Shown here one piece after another: positions 17,018-25,092 of a DNA stretch of 41,067 bases. The position numbers were made by a program, and so were the translations under genes. Source of the DNA: Sorangium cellulosum (lineage in GTDB: Bacteria; Myxococcota_A; Polyangia; Polyangiales; Polyangiaceae); assembly GCA_020720045.1 (NCBI GenBank), contig DYPH01000043.1:1-41067 (forward strand). Reading direction: 5' to 3'. A model generated the notes under the pieces. It was not told the DNA's origin, did no database searches, and saw only the letters and a list, made by a program, of their open reading frames with translations. The stretch's first letter is position 1; every line of letters begins with the position of its first letter.

Positions 17018-17546
17018 CGAACCTCTCCCTGAGCTTGAGTGTTTCTACTGGGGAAAACCAGAGGGCGGTGGTGCCCTTCGGTGGTTTCCAGGACTTCGGC
17101 GCGGTTCCGGCACCGAGATTTCGATACCATCGAACCAATCCGGAGGCTTGGGAAGAGCCTAGTACGATCGCATCAGCATCCAACGACGCAGCCAGATGGG
17201 CGATCGCGGCGATGGCGATCGCTCCGACTCCCTTGCGACGCATTCCCGGAGCGACCTCAAAGAACGTCAATACAAGCGCGCAACAACGTGCGCTCCCCAC
17301 GAGCAGCGTAACGTTTTTCGGTCGAACGGCGACGAGAGCGAGCGGGCCCAGGGCGTTGCAGAGGCCATACACGAAGTCGCCGTTCTCTACGCGCACGTCA
17401 CGCCAGGCAAACTTGCCTTGCCAGCATTGGTCAACAGGGTCGATCTCCCCCAAGTAGAGCGCGCGCCAATGAACGTTGCGTCTCAACGGCTCGGGACGCC
17501 ACTCGATGGCGGGCGGAGTTGGAGGGTTGGCGATCGGAATGCGCAC
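17001..17546 (-). CDS. GNAT-fold acetyltransferase-like protein
   Basis: The 181-residue protein carries a GNAT motif-A-like segment: a strand ALVLTFFEVAPGM followed by RRKGVGAIAIAAIAHLAAS (residues 103-121). Here RRKGVG corresponds to the acetyl-CoA pyrophosphate loop (Q/R-x-x-G-x-G/A). A motif-B-like strand and helix follow (DADAIVLGSSQASGLVRWYR with NLGA, where substrate C-terminal aromatic residues normally sit). The N-terminal third (YLGEIDPVDQCWQGKFAWRD) is less typical. Predicted: acetyl transfer from acetyl-CoA to an unknown amine, protein or small molecule. It is first in an overlapping three-gene operon. Its ATG lies inside the end of the upstream frameshifted lipoprotein gene (64 bp overlap), so either that gene ends earlier or translation is coupled. 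Confidence 0.7.
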   Translation of the reverse strand: MRIPIANPPTPPAIEWRPEPLRRNVHWRALYLGEIDPVDQCWQGKFAWRDVRVENGDFVYGLCNALGPLALVAVRPKNVTLLVGSARCCALVLTFFEVAPGMRRKGVGAIAIAAIAHLAASLDADAIVLGSSQASGLVRWYRNLGAGTAPKSWKPPKGTTALWFSPVETLKLRERFDEAAQ

Positions 17547-18812
17547 ATCCGCGAGCTAGCAGAGAAGCCGACCGGGGGGAGCGCCTTGGCACCATCGGCG
17601 GTCCAGGCGACGAAACCGCCGCTCCCTGACGCGATCGGGTTCCCGTCGGAAAATGCGACCGCCCCTCCGGGTTCGAGGCGACCAAGCGCCATCGCCAGGA
17701 GGCCCGTCGTCCGGAGAACGGCGCCGCCGCGGACGGCAGCCCCGGACTCGACGACAAGAACGTCGTTGTCCTGGTTGCGGACGAAGCCGTGAACCCCCGT
17801 CGCCCCCCGCAACGACGCCGAGGTGAACGGCGTCGTCGTGACGCCGGGGGCGCCGTTGCTCGCGGCGAGGCGCACCCCGGTCCCATCGGCGCTGTAAAAG
17901 GTGTCGGAACCTCGCGTCACTTGCGTCCCGGCGATCGAAACCGTGCCGAGTTTTTGGGGCGGGGTGCTGAGCGACCAGACGTCGGTCGTCGCCGCGTTGT
18001 CCCGGCGAACGAGGACGCGTCCGGGGAGGTAGGTCCACTCGCTGAGCGCGCCGAGGGGGATGCGCCCCTTCCCGGTCACAAGGAACGCGTTGCCGGTGGC
18101 GGGATCTTGCGCAAACACGACGCGCTCTTCGGGGAACAGCCCCTCGTTCGACAACCCGCTGACGTCGACCCCCTCCGCCCCGTTCGGCCCCTCAAAGCGG
18201 ACGGTGCTTCCCGCCGGCGAGAGCGCCCCCCAGCTGCCATCGTCCCCGACGGAGAACCGGTAGGTGTTCGGGTCGAGCGAAGCGGCCGGCACGAGGGTTC
18301 GTCGCGCCGCCGGCGCCAACGTCGTAGAGCGCCATTCCGGCAGTCCCCGCAAAGGCAACGATCTTCCCACGCGGCGATGCCGCCCGAAAGGTGCCGGCGA
18401 TCGGCGTCCCGTCGTAGAGGCTCACCCGCGAGAGCGCGCTGCCACGCGTCGTGAGGTCGATGACGTAGGACGGGGCGTCGCCGGCAAAGGACCGGGCCTT
18501 CGCAACGACGGTCTGGTCGAAGACCTCGAAATCGAAGGAACCTTGATTGTCCCACGGCAAAAACCGCACTTCCCAAGACGCGGCAGAAATAGCGGCGTCG
18601 GTCGTCGGCGAACTATCGGCCGTTGCGGCGTCCGCTTGCGCGTCCGGGATGAGCCCACCGTCCGGCGACCCGTCGCTGGGGACGCTGGCGTCGGTGGTGG
18701 TGGTGGAGTTGGCGACGTCGACGATCGATCCGCAGGCGGTCACCCCGGCAACGGCAGCGAGGACGACGGCGAGGGTCGGCGCGAAAAACCGGAAGGGGCG
18801 CTGCAGGTTCAT
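17483..18812 (-). CDS. Beta-propeller-like lipoprotein with an apparent frameshift
   Basis: From ATG 18812 the first frame gives a signal peptide ending GVTAC (Cys27), a Thr/Asp/Ser/Gly linker and the start of a propeller-like domain, up to FAGTAGMALYDVGAGG. The adjoining frame then continues with RRTLVPAASLDPNTYRFSVG through many blade-like repeats (for example TFYSADGTGVRLAASNGAPG, GLLAMALGRLEPGGAVAFSD). Removing one base around 18303-18312 joins them into about 442 residues. The upstream region shares a conserved element with a second locus at 20.3 kb. Function is unknown; surface lipoprotein is inferred. The last 60 residues overlap the GNAT gene and may not be authentic. Confidence 0.6.
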
Positions 18813-18814
18813 AT

Positions 18815-18853
18815 CGGCGGATGGCCCTTCCCCGGGGCGACGGCTCACAAAAG
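18815..18853 (-). promoter_or_regulatory. Conserved leader element upstream of a lipoprotein gene, copy 1
   Basis: Read on the minus strand, CTTTTGTGAGCCGTCG, then 12 variable bases, then GCCATCCGCCG, ends two bases before the ATG at 18812. The same arrangement with identical spacing recurs at 20315-20353. Conservation of both blocks while the spacer differs suggests a promoter, operator or leader shared by paralogous lipoprotein genes; recent duplication is the alternative. Confidence 0.5.
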
Positions 18854-18870
18854 TGATCGCCCCGATCGGA

Positions 18871-20055
18871 TTACTTCGCGATGCGGATCACGCTCGTCGT
18901 GGCGGGGCTGTTTCCGCCGCGGACGTAGAGGTGATCGCCGTCGGCGTCGAAATCGTAGACGTTCGCAAACGGGAGCGGGTCGCCAAGGAACGTGCCAGTG
19001 AGCTCGGAGGCGGCGAGCGCGGCGTCGTCCCAGTAAATTACCTGGGCGCGCCCGGCGATGGCGCGGAGGGCGTAGACGCGGCCATGGGCGCCGAAGAAGG
19101 GGCCGAAGACGCCGCGGGCGATGGGGCCGCCGTCGCTGACGTTGTCGCGGCAGTCGAGGTTCGTGTCGGGGCAGCTTAGAACGCCAAAGGATTCGCCCGT
19201 CTGCGTGATCGCGACGATGCGTGTGTCGGTCGCAAGGAGTTCGGTCGCGAACGCGAGCGTCCTCCCGCCCACGCCTTTCGACGTCGCCGGGGCCGGCAAG
19301 AGCTCAAGGAGTATCGGAATTTGCGCATGCCCTCGGTAGAAGGTCTGCCCATTCGTGCGCGTGGTGAGCGCATGCGCGAGGTGGGCGGTGCCGTGCTTGC
19401 CGAAGGCGCTGCCGTAATCCCCGGCGAGCGCCTCTTCGACGCCGCCGGCCTGCGTCGGGTAGCGGACCGCGTTTACGTAGCCGTTCTGCGGCTCCGAGTA
19501 CTCGCCGACGGCGCGCCCGTAGACGCGGCGGAGGAACGGGGTCTGCGTCGGCCGTTCAGAGACGGTCTGCCAGGGCTCCTGGAGATCCATCGAGGTGACG
19601 AAGACGCCGGCGGTGCGCGTCGCCGGATCGCCGCTTCGGGCGACATAGACGCGGCCGCCCGCGCTCAAGATCGCGTAGCCGGTCGCTCCGAAGGCATCGA
19701 TATCTTTGCCGGAAAGCCCACCCGCCACCGCGCAGCCCGCGTAAGGGCACGCGACCGCCGTCGCCGCGGTGATGATGTGGATCCCGGCGCAGTTCTCGGC
19801 GACGGAGAAGGCAACCGGCGCGAACCCCTCTTCAACGACGGTGACCTGGGTCCCTGCCCGCTCGCCGAAGTTGCTGCAGCGGGTCGGCTCGACGGGACCG
19901 CTTTCGGGAACGAGGACGCCGCTGTCGACGGTGCCGGCGTCTGCCTGCGGGGCCGGCGCCGAGGTGCTGCCGACGGTGGAAATCTCACCGCACGCGCCGA
20001 GCATTGCGAGAGCGATCGCGGCGAGGGGCAGCCGCGGAAGAAGAGGCATCGTCAT
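18871..20055 (-). CDS. Lipoprotein of 394 residues, propeller-like
   Basis: The signal peptide runs from MTMPLLPRLPLAAIA to AMLGAC (lipobox Cys22). A short Asp/Ala/Ser/Pro linker leads to a domain with a Cys pair (NCAGIHIITAATAVACPYAG), several blade-like strands (KDIDAFGATGYAILSAGGRV, YVARSGD) and an Asp-rich turn FDADGDHLYVRGG near the end. A second Cys pair lies in CPDTNLDCRD. It reads as a six- or seven-bladed propeller on the cell surface. No catalytic residues are assigned. It is upstream of, and on the same strand as, the 18812 lipoprotein, 58 bp away. Confidence 0.8.
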   Translation of the reverse strand: MTMPLLPRLPLAAIALAMLGACGEISTVGSTSAPAPQADAGTVDSGVLVPESGPVEPTRCSNFGERAGTQVTVVEEGFAPVAFSVAENCAGIHIITAATAVACPYAGCAVAGGLSGKDIDAFGATGYAILSAGGRVYVARSGDPATRTAGVFVTSMDLQEPWQTVSERPTQTPFLRRVYGRAVGEYSEPQNGYVNAVRYPTQAGGVEEALAGDYGSAFGKHGTAHLAHALTTRTNGQTFYRGHAQIPILLELLPAPATSKGVGGRTLAFATELLATDTRIVAITQTGESFGVLSCPDTNLDCRDNVSDGGPIARGVFGPFFGAHGRVYALRAIAGRAQVIYWDDAALAASELTGTFLGDPLPFANVYDFDADGDHLYVRGGNSPATTSVIRIAK

Positions 20056-20170
20056 GACTCAAAGGTATCTCTTGTGGCGCCGCAGATCGACGATGAAAGC
20101 GAATACCCGTAGTCGTTACGAGCGGATAGCGGCATGAACGCAGCCCGGAGTGCCACGATGCGGCGGCCCG

Positions 20171-20312
20171 TTACTTCGCGACAAGCAACGCGGCGCCGTC
20201 CTCAAGACCGAGGAGGCCGCGATCGCGGGTCGCGTCGAGGGCGACCGATTGGACGCCGGGGATGAGGCGCTCAAAGACCTTCTCCCGGCGACCGCGGCCG
20301 GTTTAGGGTCAT
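20171..20312 (-). pseudogene. Gene remnant: conserved leader and start fused to a C-terminal fragment
   Basis: ATG 20312 is preceded by the conserved leader. Its own frame stops after 13 codons, but an adjoining frame encodes EKVFERLIPGVQSVALDATR followed by DRGLLGLEDGAALLVAK and TAA at 20171-20173, a typical end of a propeller lipoprotein. The signal peptide and body are missing. I interpret it as a lipoprotein gene that lost its middle by deletion. The rest of the 20056-20376 interval has no gene I can support. Confidence 0.45.
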
Positions 20313-20314
20313 AA

Positions 20315-20353
20315 CGGCGGATGGCGCTCCGAACGTACGACGGCTCACAAAAG
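20315..20353 (-). promoter_or_regulatory. Conserved leader element, copy 2
   Basis: Minus-strand CTTTTGTGAGCCGTCG, a 12-base spacer and GCCATCCGCCG, two bases before the ATG of the remnant at 20312, are arranged exactly as at 18815-18853. The sixteen- and eleven-base blocks are identical between the copies. Confidence 0.5.
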
Positions 20354-20376
20354 CGCCGCTTCCCGAGCAACGTGCG

Positions 20377-21060
20377 TCACGGCGCCGGGACGAGCGGGAC
20401 GTCGACGGTCGCGTGCATCCACGACCCCTCGCCGCGCCCGCAGCCCGGGGGCGATCCGTAGGAGGTCTGCATCTTGAAGACCAGTTTGGCGCTCGTGCCG
20501 TCGGCCGTCGGGGTGACCGTGAGCTTCGAGGCGGCGTCCAAGGCCAGGGCGTACCCGCCGCCGCCGAAGAACATCATGCCCCACGCCTTCGCCACGCGGG
20601 TCAGCGCCCCGCTATTCCCTTCCGAAATTTGAGCACTTGCAACTCCCGGCGCGCCGGCGCCGAGCGGCGCGCAGGCCGATTCAGCCCCCGCTTCGAGGCA
20701 GACGAGGCCCCCCTGCTTCACGACGATGCGCGCGGCGTTCGGATAGACCTTGTTGGTGGCCGTAAAGCAGCAGACCTGGGCCGCACCACTCGGGTTACCC
20801 CCAAGGGGCGGCGCCATGCAGATCGGGTCCGACGGCGAGGTCAGCGTCATGAACTGGGACCGGCTGTAGGTCGTCGTGGCCGGCATCGTGCCGATGGCAA
20901 TCGTCGCCGGCGCTCCGGCGTCGGTGGGGCCGGCATCGAGGACCGCTTGCCCGTCGGTCGCCGCGTCGCTGGCTCCGTCGACCGTCGCTTGTCCGTCCGT
21001 CGCAGCGTCGTTTTCTGCGTCGCGGGTGGCCGCGTCGATCGGGCCCGGATCGCTTGCGTC
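20377..21060 (-). CDS. Lipoprotein, 5'-truncated (no signal peptide)
   Basis: The minus-strand frame from about 21060 to TGA 20377 begins inside a typical Asp/Ala linker (DASDPGPIDAATRDAEND and a repeated DAATDGQ). It continues into a folded domain with IAIGTMPATTTYSRSQF, AAQVCCFTATNKVYPNAARI and a strand GMMFFGGGGYALALDA. In this frame the upstream 220 bp is antisense to the neighbouring plus-strand gene and holds no signal peptide, lipobox or credible start. The gene has therefore probably lost its 5' end. The product is unknown; family resemblance to other window lipoproteins is by linker style only. Confidence 0.6.
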   Translation of the reverse strand, partial: DASDPGPIDAATRDAENDAATDGQATVDGASDAATDGQAVLDAGPTDAGAPATIAIGTMPATTTYSRSQFMTLTSPSDPICMAPPLGGNPSGAAQVCCFTATNKVYPNAARIVVKQGGLVCLEAGAESACAPLGAGAPGVASAQISEGNSGALTRVAKAWGMMFFGGGGYALALDAASKLTVTPTADGTSAKLVFKMQTSYGSPPGCGRGEGSWMHATVDVPLVPAP

Positions 21061-21061
21061 T

Positions 21062-22993
21062 TTGCGAGGTGATGGCGAGCTGCCGAGCGCGGAGCTTGCC
21101 GAAGCGACGGGCGCTACCTGCTTTGATATCCCGACGAACTTCGGCCCCAACGCGCCGGTCACGAAGGTTACCCTCGACGACAAATGCCAGTTCAAGGTGC
21201 CAGCGAGCCCGCACGCATTTGCCTTTGAGCGCTCCAAGCCACCCGCCGTCGGCAGCAACGCCGACAAAGCGACCTGCATCACAGAAGCGGGCGTGCGTCG
21301 CTGTTTGACGGTCCTCGACGCCCCCGACCCGGCCGACCCCTTCGCCGTCTATTCGGTCAAAGACGGCACCGCGACGTTTGCCGCCGCTTTTTGTGCGGCG
21401 CTCAAAGCCGGAACCGCCGTCGGCGGCACGATCCCGAAGGGGCTCTACCTCACGACCGCCCGTGCAAAAGACGCCCCCGTGTGCGCCCCGTGGTCGAGCG
21501 TCCAGAATGACGCGAATCCGTACAAGGATTTCACCGACGGCGGGGTGCTCACGCTCAACGGCGCAGTGACGTTCCTCCCCGAGGGGGCGACCCTCAACGT
21601 CGACATCAACGGCGTCGAGAAAACCCTCAAAAGCGGCCAGTTTTCGTTCACGATCCCGGCGGTCCCGTGGACGGCGAAGGTCTCCGCGCAACCGTCGGTC
21701 AACGGCAAGCCGACGGGCCAGTACTGCACCTTCCTCAACGCGGCCGGACTGGCGGTCTCCGCCAACGGCCTGGAAGTCCGCTGCGTCCTCGCAACGACCA
21801 CCTACGGCGGCGATTCCGGCAGCGTCGCGTCGCGCACGCTCGCTCCGGGCGTCACCGCGTCGATCCCCGAGTTCCCCGCGCAAACGCTCGACTTGCCGAG
21901 CACGAGCGACGTCCTTTTCCTCCTCCAAATTCCGACCGTCTCCTACGCCGCCGGCGGCCTCGAGCCGGAGGTCCGCTTCGGGCTCCTGATTGACGGAAAT
22001 CGGACCGCCGAACTCTCCACGGTGAAGCTGCGCGCCGACCGCGAAGGCACGCCGACGGCAGGGAACGCGCTCGTTTCGCTCGGGGCGGGCCCGCATACGT
22101 TCCAGCCGACGTGGCTCACAAGCGGCGGGAGCGTCGTCCTCTTCCCCAACGATCGCCGCGGGGCGCTTCAGCCGGCCCTCACGACGATCGTGCTCAACTC
22201 GGTCAGCAGCTTCCGCAGCCTGAGCTGGGGGACGAGCGACCCAGGGCCAAGAGCCGCTTCGTCCATCTCGCGTGCGCTGCCCACCGGCGACCTCGGCGAA
22301 TCGCTCTTTCTTTTCGGCGACGGCGTGTCGGTGGCCGACCCGGGCAACAACGGCTTCACGGCGACGGTCAGCGCCGCGGGGGCGACGGTGGCCAAGCTCT
22401 CCTCGGGGTCGACGACCGGAAACGGCGCACCTTCTCGGAACGTGCCTTTCTTCGCGTTCCTGGAGAAGCGCCTCACCGCCGCTCCGCTCCGCGTCGACTA
22501 CGTGGCGGGGACGGCCACCAACACGCTCGCCCTCGCGCTACGAAACGGGAGCGCGCTCGGGGGGGTCGCGCTGAGCGCGAACGTGTTGGCGGCGACAGCC
22601 TCAAACGTCGCCGACGTCCCCGTCCGCGCGGTGGCAGCCCCGGAGGTCCCCGCAAGTCTGCCGGCCCCGACGGCGCTCTTGCAAGTGAACCTCGATACGG
22701 TGGAGGATGGGCGGCCGGTCCTCGTCTTTTCGACAATCGAGTCGACGCTGTGCGCGGGGAACGGCGCCGCCCACGCCTACCTCGCTGTCGATGGCACCGC
22801 CGAGGAGCCGCGCAGCTTCTTCCTCAGCGGTTCCAAGGAGTACGCGATGCCCCACCTCTTCGCGACCGTCGCGACGAAAAAGCCCGGCGTCCCGTTTCAC
22901 GCGACGACGAACCTCCGTGCGCTGAATCTCTTAAACGCGCCGACGACCTGCTACGCGAAGGGGCGCGCCGACCTCACCGCGTGGGCGCTGTAG
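21062..22993 (+). CDS. Large exported-type protein, 5'-truncated
   Basis: From TTG 21062 the frame runs 643 residues to 22993. The first residues (GDGELPSAELAEATGA) look like mature protein rather than an N-terminus, and no signal peptide precedes them; in-frame ATGs upstream lie in sequence antisense to the neighbouring lipoprotein linker. Visible features: Cys pairs (ATCFDIPTNF, DDKCQFKV, ATCITEAGVRRCLTV), beta-rich blocks (GAVTFLPEGATLNVDINGVE), a DUF4397-like pair of segments (LFLLQIPTVSYAAGG, LLQVNLDTVEDGRP) and a final VFSTIESTLCAGNG. The two 'reporting' blocks recall bacterial surface proteins with repeated Ig-like or DUF4397 domains. It faces the truncated lipoprotein head-to-head with no intergenic space. 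Confidence 0.6.
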   Translation: MRGDGELPSAELAEATGATCFDIPTNFGPNAPVTKVTLDDKCQFKVPASPHAFAFERSKPPAVGSNADKATCITEAGVRRCLTVLDAPDPADPFAVYSVKDGTATFAAAFCAALKAGTAVGGTIPKGLYLTTARAKDAPVCAPWSSVQNDANPYKDFTDGGVLTLNGAVTFLPEGATLNVDINGVEKTLKSGQFSFTIPAVPWTAKVSAQPSVNGKPTGQYCTFLNAAGLAVSANGLEVRCVLATTTYGGDSGSVASRTLAPGVTASIPEFPAQTLDLPSTSDVLFLLQIPTVSYAAGGLEPEVRFGLLIDGNRTAELSTVKLRADREGTPTAGNALVSLGAGPHTFQPTWLTSGGSVVLFPNDRRGALQPALTTIVLNSVSSFRSLSWGTSDPGPRAASSISRALPTGDLGESLFLFGDGVSVADPGNNGFTATVSAAGATVAKLSSGSTTGNGAPSRNVPFFAFLEKRLTAAPLRVDYVAGTATNTLALALRNGSALGGVALSANVLAATASNVADVPVRAVAAPEVPASLPAPTALLQVNLDTVEDGRPVLVFSTIESTLCAGNGAAHAYLAVDGTAEEPRSFFLSGSKEYAMPHLFATVATKKPGVPFHATTNLRALNLLNAPTTCYAKGRADLTAWAL

Positions 22994-23008
22994 AGCCAGG
23001 ACCGGTCG

Positions 23009-23575
23009 TTACTTCGCTGCCGCGGCGAGACCGCTGACAAAGGCGCGCAGCGCGGGGGTGCACGGCGCTGTCTCCGGGAAGTGCGTCTGGAAAATCGTCT
23101 GTTCGTTTTCGTCGCGAAATTGAACGGTCACATACACAATATCGGTCGGCCCCGACGGGCAGCTCGGCTTCGCCTTCCGGAGCGCTTCCGCGTCGGCGAA
23201 GAAGCCGTCGCGCGCCTTCTCTTCGAGGCGGAAGACGCCCATCGACGGTTTTGGCGGCGCCGCCCCCTTCCCAAGTTCGTACACCGTCGACACCAGCTTC
23301 CCGGCGCGATCGAGCGTGAGTTTCCGCGGCTTGCAGGAGCCGAGGCAGCCGCTCCAGTCGACGTCGACAAACGCGATTTCCCGCGAAACCGCTGGCGCGC
23401 TCGCGACCGGGCTCGGGCTTGACGCACTCGCACTTGGCGCGCTTGGAGCCGCGGAAACGCTTACCGCTACGGAAACTGACGGCGTCGCCGGGACGTCGGC
23501 GGGCGGCGGCTCTTTGGCGCGCGTGCAAGAAACCGCGGAGAAAACGACCAAGAGCCCGAGCGCCAGCGTTCGCAT
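23009..23575 (-). CDS. Lipoprotein with DUF6438-like domain
   Basis: The 188-residue protein starts at ATG 23575, signal peptide ending FSAVSC (Cys17). A long Ser/Ala/Pro/Val linker follows. The domain from about residue 66 contains FVDVDWSGCLGSCKPRKLTL and a strand GKLVSTVYE, a G-C-x-G-x-C pattern followed by a beta strand as in DUF6438 proteins, with two more cysteines (AKPSCPSGP, TAPCTPALR) that could pair. The C-terminal helix is ALRAFVSGLAAAAK. The function of that family is unknown. It is convergent with the 21062 gene, 15 bp apart. Confidence 0.75.
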   Translation of the reverse strand: MRTLALGLLVVFSAVSCTRAKEPPPADVPATPSVSVAVSVSAAPSAPSASASSPSPVASAPAVSREIAFVDVDWSGCLGSCKPRKLTLDRAGKLVSTVYELGKGAAPPKPSMGVFRLEEKARDGFFADAEALRKAKPSCPSGPTDIVYVTVQFRDENEQTIFQTHFPETAPCTPALRAFVSGLAAAAK

Positions 23576-23649
23576 CGCCCGAGCCTCCTTCGAAGGGGCC
23601 GCCACTTCAAGCGCTTTCCTTTCGGCGTGCAACCGGCGACGCTGCCGGG

Positions 23650-24552
23650 ATGCGCCTGTTTCCGATCGCGTTCGTGCCATGCACGCTTCTCCCCCTCGCC
23701 GTTTTTGCCTGTGGCGACGCGAACTCGACCGTCGACGCCGGCCCGGAAACCGACGCCGCCGCGACCGTCGACGGAGCCCCCGCCGGCGATGCGAGCACGA
23801 CGACCGATGGCGCTGCAAGCGATGGCGCCGCGAGCGATGCCGACGGAGGCCCTCGGCTCGACGGCGGAGCGGCGCCAACCGCGGCAGGGACGATTGTCCC
23901 CCTCTACGACTACCCGACCGGGGCGAATTGGACGGCGATCGTTGCCGCAAAGAGGGCCCACCCGCGGGTGACCGTCGAAGCGATTGTGAATCCGGACAAC
24001 GGCCCGGGCGCCGCCCAAGATGGGACGTTTGTTTCTGCCCTCGGAAAGCTCACGGCCGTCGGCATTGTGCCCTTCGGCTACATCGCGACGAACTACGGGA
24101 AGAAAGGTTCGGCGGCGGTCAAGCTCGAGATCGACGCCTACCGGCGCATGTACCCAGCGGTTACCGGAATCTTTTTTGATGAAATGAGCGACGTTGCCGC
24201 CGACGCCGCCTACTACCGAGCTCTCACCGCCTACGCGAAACAGAAGGGCTTTTCTCGCACCGTTGGCAACCCGGGGACCGACGTCCCCGAGAGCCTCATC
24301 GGCGCCGTTGACACGCTCTTTATTTACGAATCGGCGGGGACGCCGGCGCTGGCCCCCCTCGCCGGCTGGCATGCGTCCTATCCGGCGAAAAACTTCGGAA
24401 TCATCCCCTACAAAGTGGCAACGCTCGACCCCGTTTTCGTGCAGCGAGCGCGAGCGACCATCGGCTTTATTTACCTCACCAACGACGACCTCCCCGACCC
24501 CTGGGACACGCTCCCCCCCTACTTCGACGCGCTCCTCGGCGCCCTCGAGTAG
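23650..24552 (+). CDS. Spherulin-4-like cell-surface lipoprotein
   Basis: The 300-residue protein has lipobox AVFAC (Cys21) and an Asp/Ala/Thr/Gly linker. The domain begins IVPLYDYPTGANWTAI and includes EAIVNPDNGPGA, GIVPFGYIATNYG, and the strongly conserved GIFFDEMSD after a helix containing YRRMYP. These are the hallmarks of the spherulation-specific family 4 (spherulin-4) TIM-barrel proteins, related to polysaccharide-modifying enzymes; Asp/Glu of FFDE is the likely catalytic region. Predicted role: surface-anchored action on an exopolysaccharide. It is divergent from the 23575 lipoprotein with 74 bp between starts, so the two may share a regulatory region. Confidence 0.85.
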   Translation: MRLFPIAFVPCTLLPLAVFACGDANSTVDAGPETDAAATVDGAPAGDASTTTDGAASDGAASDADGGPRLDGGAAPTAAGTIVPLYDYPTGANWTAIVAAKRAHPRVTVEAIVNPDNGPGAAQDGTFVSALGKLTAVGIVPFGYIATNYGKKGSAAVKLEIDAYRRMYPAVTGIFFDEMSDVAADAAYYRALTAYAKQKGFSRTVGNPGTDVPESLIGAVDTLFIYESAGTPALAPLAGWHASYPAKNFGIIPYKVATLDPVFVQRARATIGFIYLTNDDLPDPWDTLPPYFDALLGALE

Positions 24553-24564
24553 CCCGGCCGGCGC

Positions 24565-24835
24565 CTAGCGGGCCTCCTCGCGGCGCCGCGTGCGGATCCG
24601 CCAGGTCGCACCGACGATCCCGCCGATAATTCCAAGGAAACCGCCAAGAATGCTGCCAAAGATCGGGAAGGCGAGGTCCGTCGGTGCCGGGGGCGGTTCC
24701 GCCATCGGCGGGCGTACCGCCATCACCGACGAGGCCGCCGTCGTCGACGGAAAGAGTTCCGTTGGAACCGCCGCTGCATGCAAAGGCGGAAATGGACGAG
24801 GCAACCACAAGCGCGAGCGGCGTAAGCGACTTCAT
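24565..24835 (-). CDS. Short lipoprotein with C-terminal membrane segment, apparent frameshift
   Basis: ATG 24835 begins a signal peptide ending ISAFAC (Cys20), followed by a Gly/Asp/Thr linker. The frame then loses coding character, while the adjoining frame supplies LAFPIFGSILGGFLGIIGGI and an Arg-rich end (TWRIRTRRREEAR). Removing one G (plus-strand CC at 24678-24679) joins them into about 89 residues: lipobox, linker, transmembrane helix and basic tail. The hydrophobic-plus-Arg C-terminus resembles a C-terminal sorting signal, but the MYXO-CTERM cysteine motif is absent. It is divergently arranged with the TetR gene. Confidence 0.5.
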
Positions 24836-24934
24836 GGCAGTGAGTGTACGCGCCGAGTCGCACCAGTCGCCGCAAAACCGATGAAACCACGTTGCCCCCA
24901 GGCGCCGGGGGACGGTCCCTCGCATCGCCGCCGA

Positions 24935-24957
24935 CCAGACTATACCGTATGGTTTGG
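24935..24957. promoter_or_regulatory. Candidate TetR-family operator (imperfect palindrome)
   Basis: CCAGACTATAC, a central C, then GTATGGTTTGG form a 23-bp palindrome with 9 of 11 base pairs matched and a perfect ATAC-C-GTAT core. It lies in the divergent region 136 bp before the TetR start and 100 bp before the minus-strand lipoprotein start. TetR regulators commonly autoregulate through such sites; binding is inferred. Confidence 0.5.
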
Positions 24958-25092
24958 TTGACCGTTGGATGAGGCGCCGGGCGACGCCCGTCGAAGTCGG
25001 CCCGTCGTGGATTCGCGCCAGAACGGTCGAGTCGTTTCCTGGCCGTTGTGCCTTGCTCTCCGGGCAGCGCTCCTGCTCTTGGTCAAGGCCGA

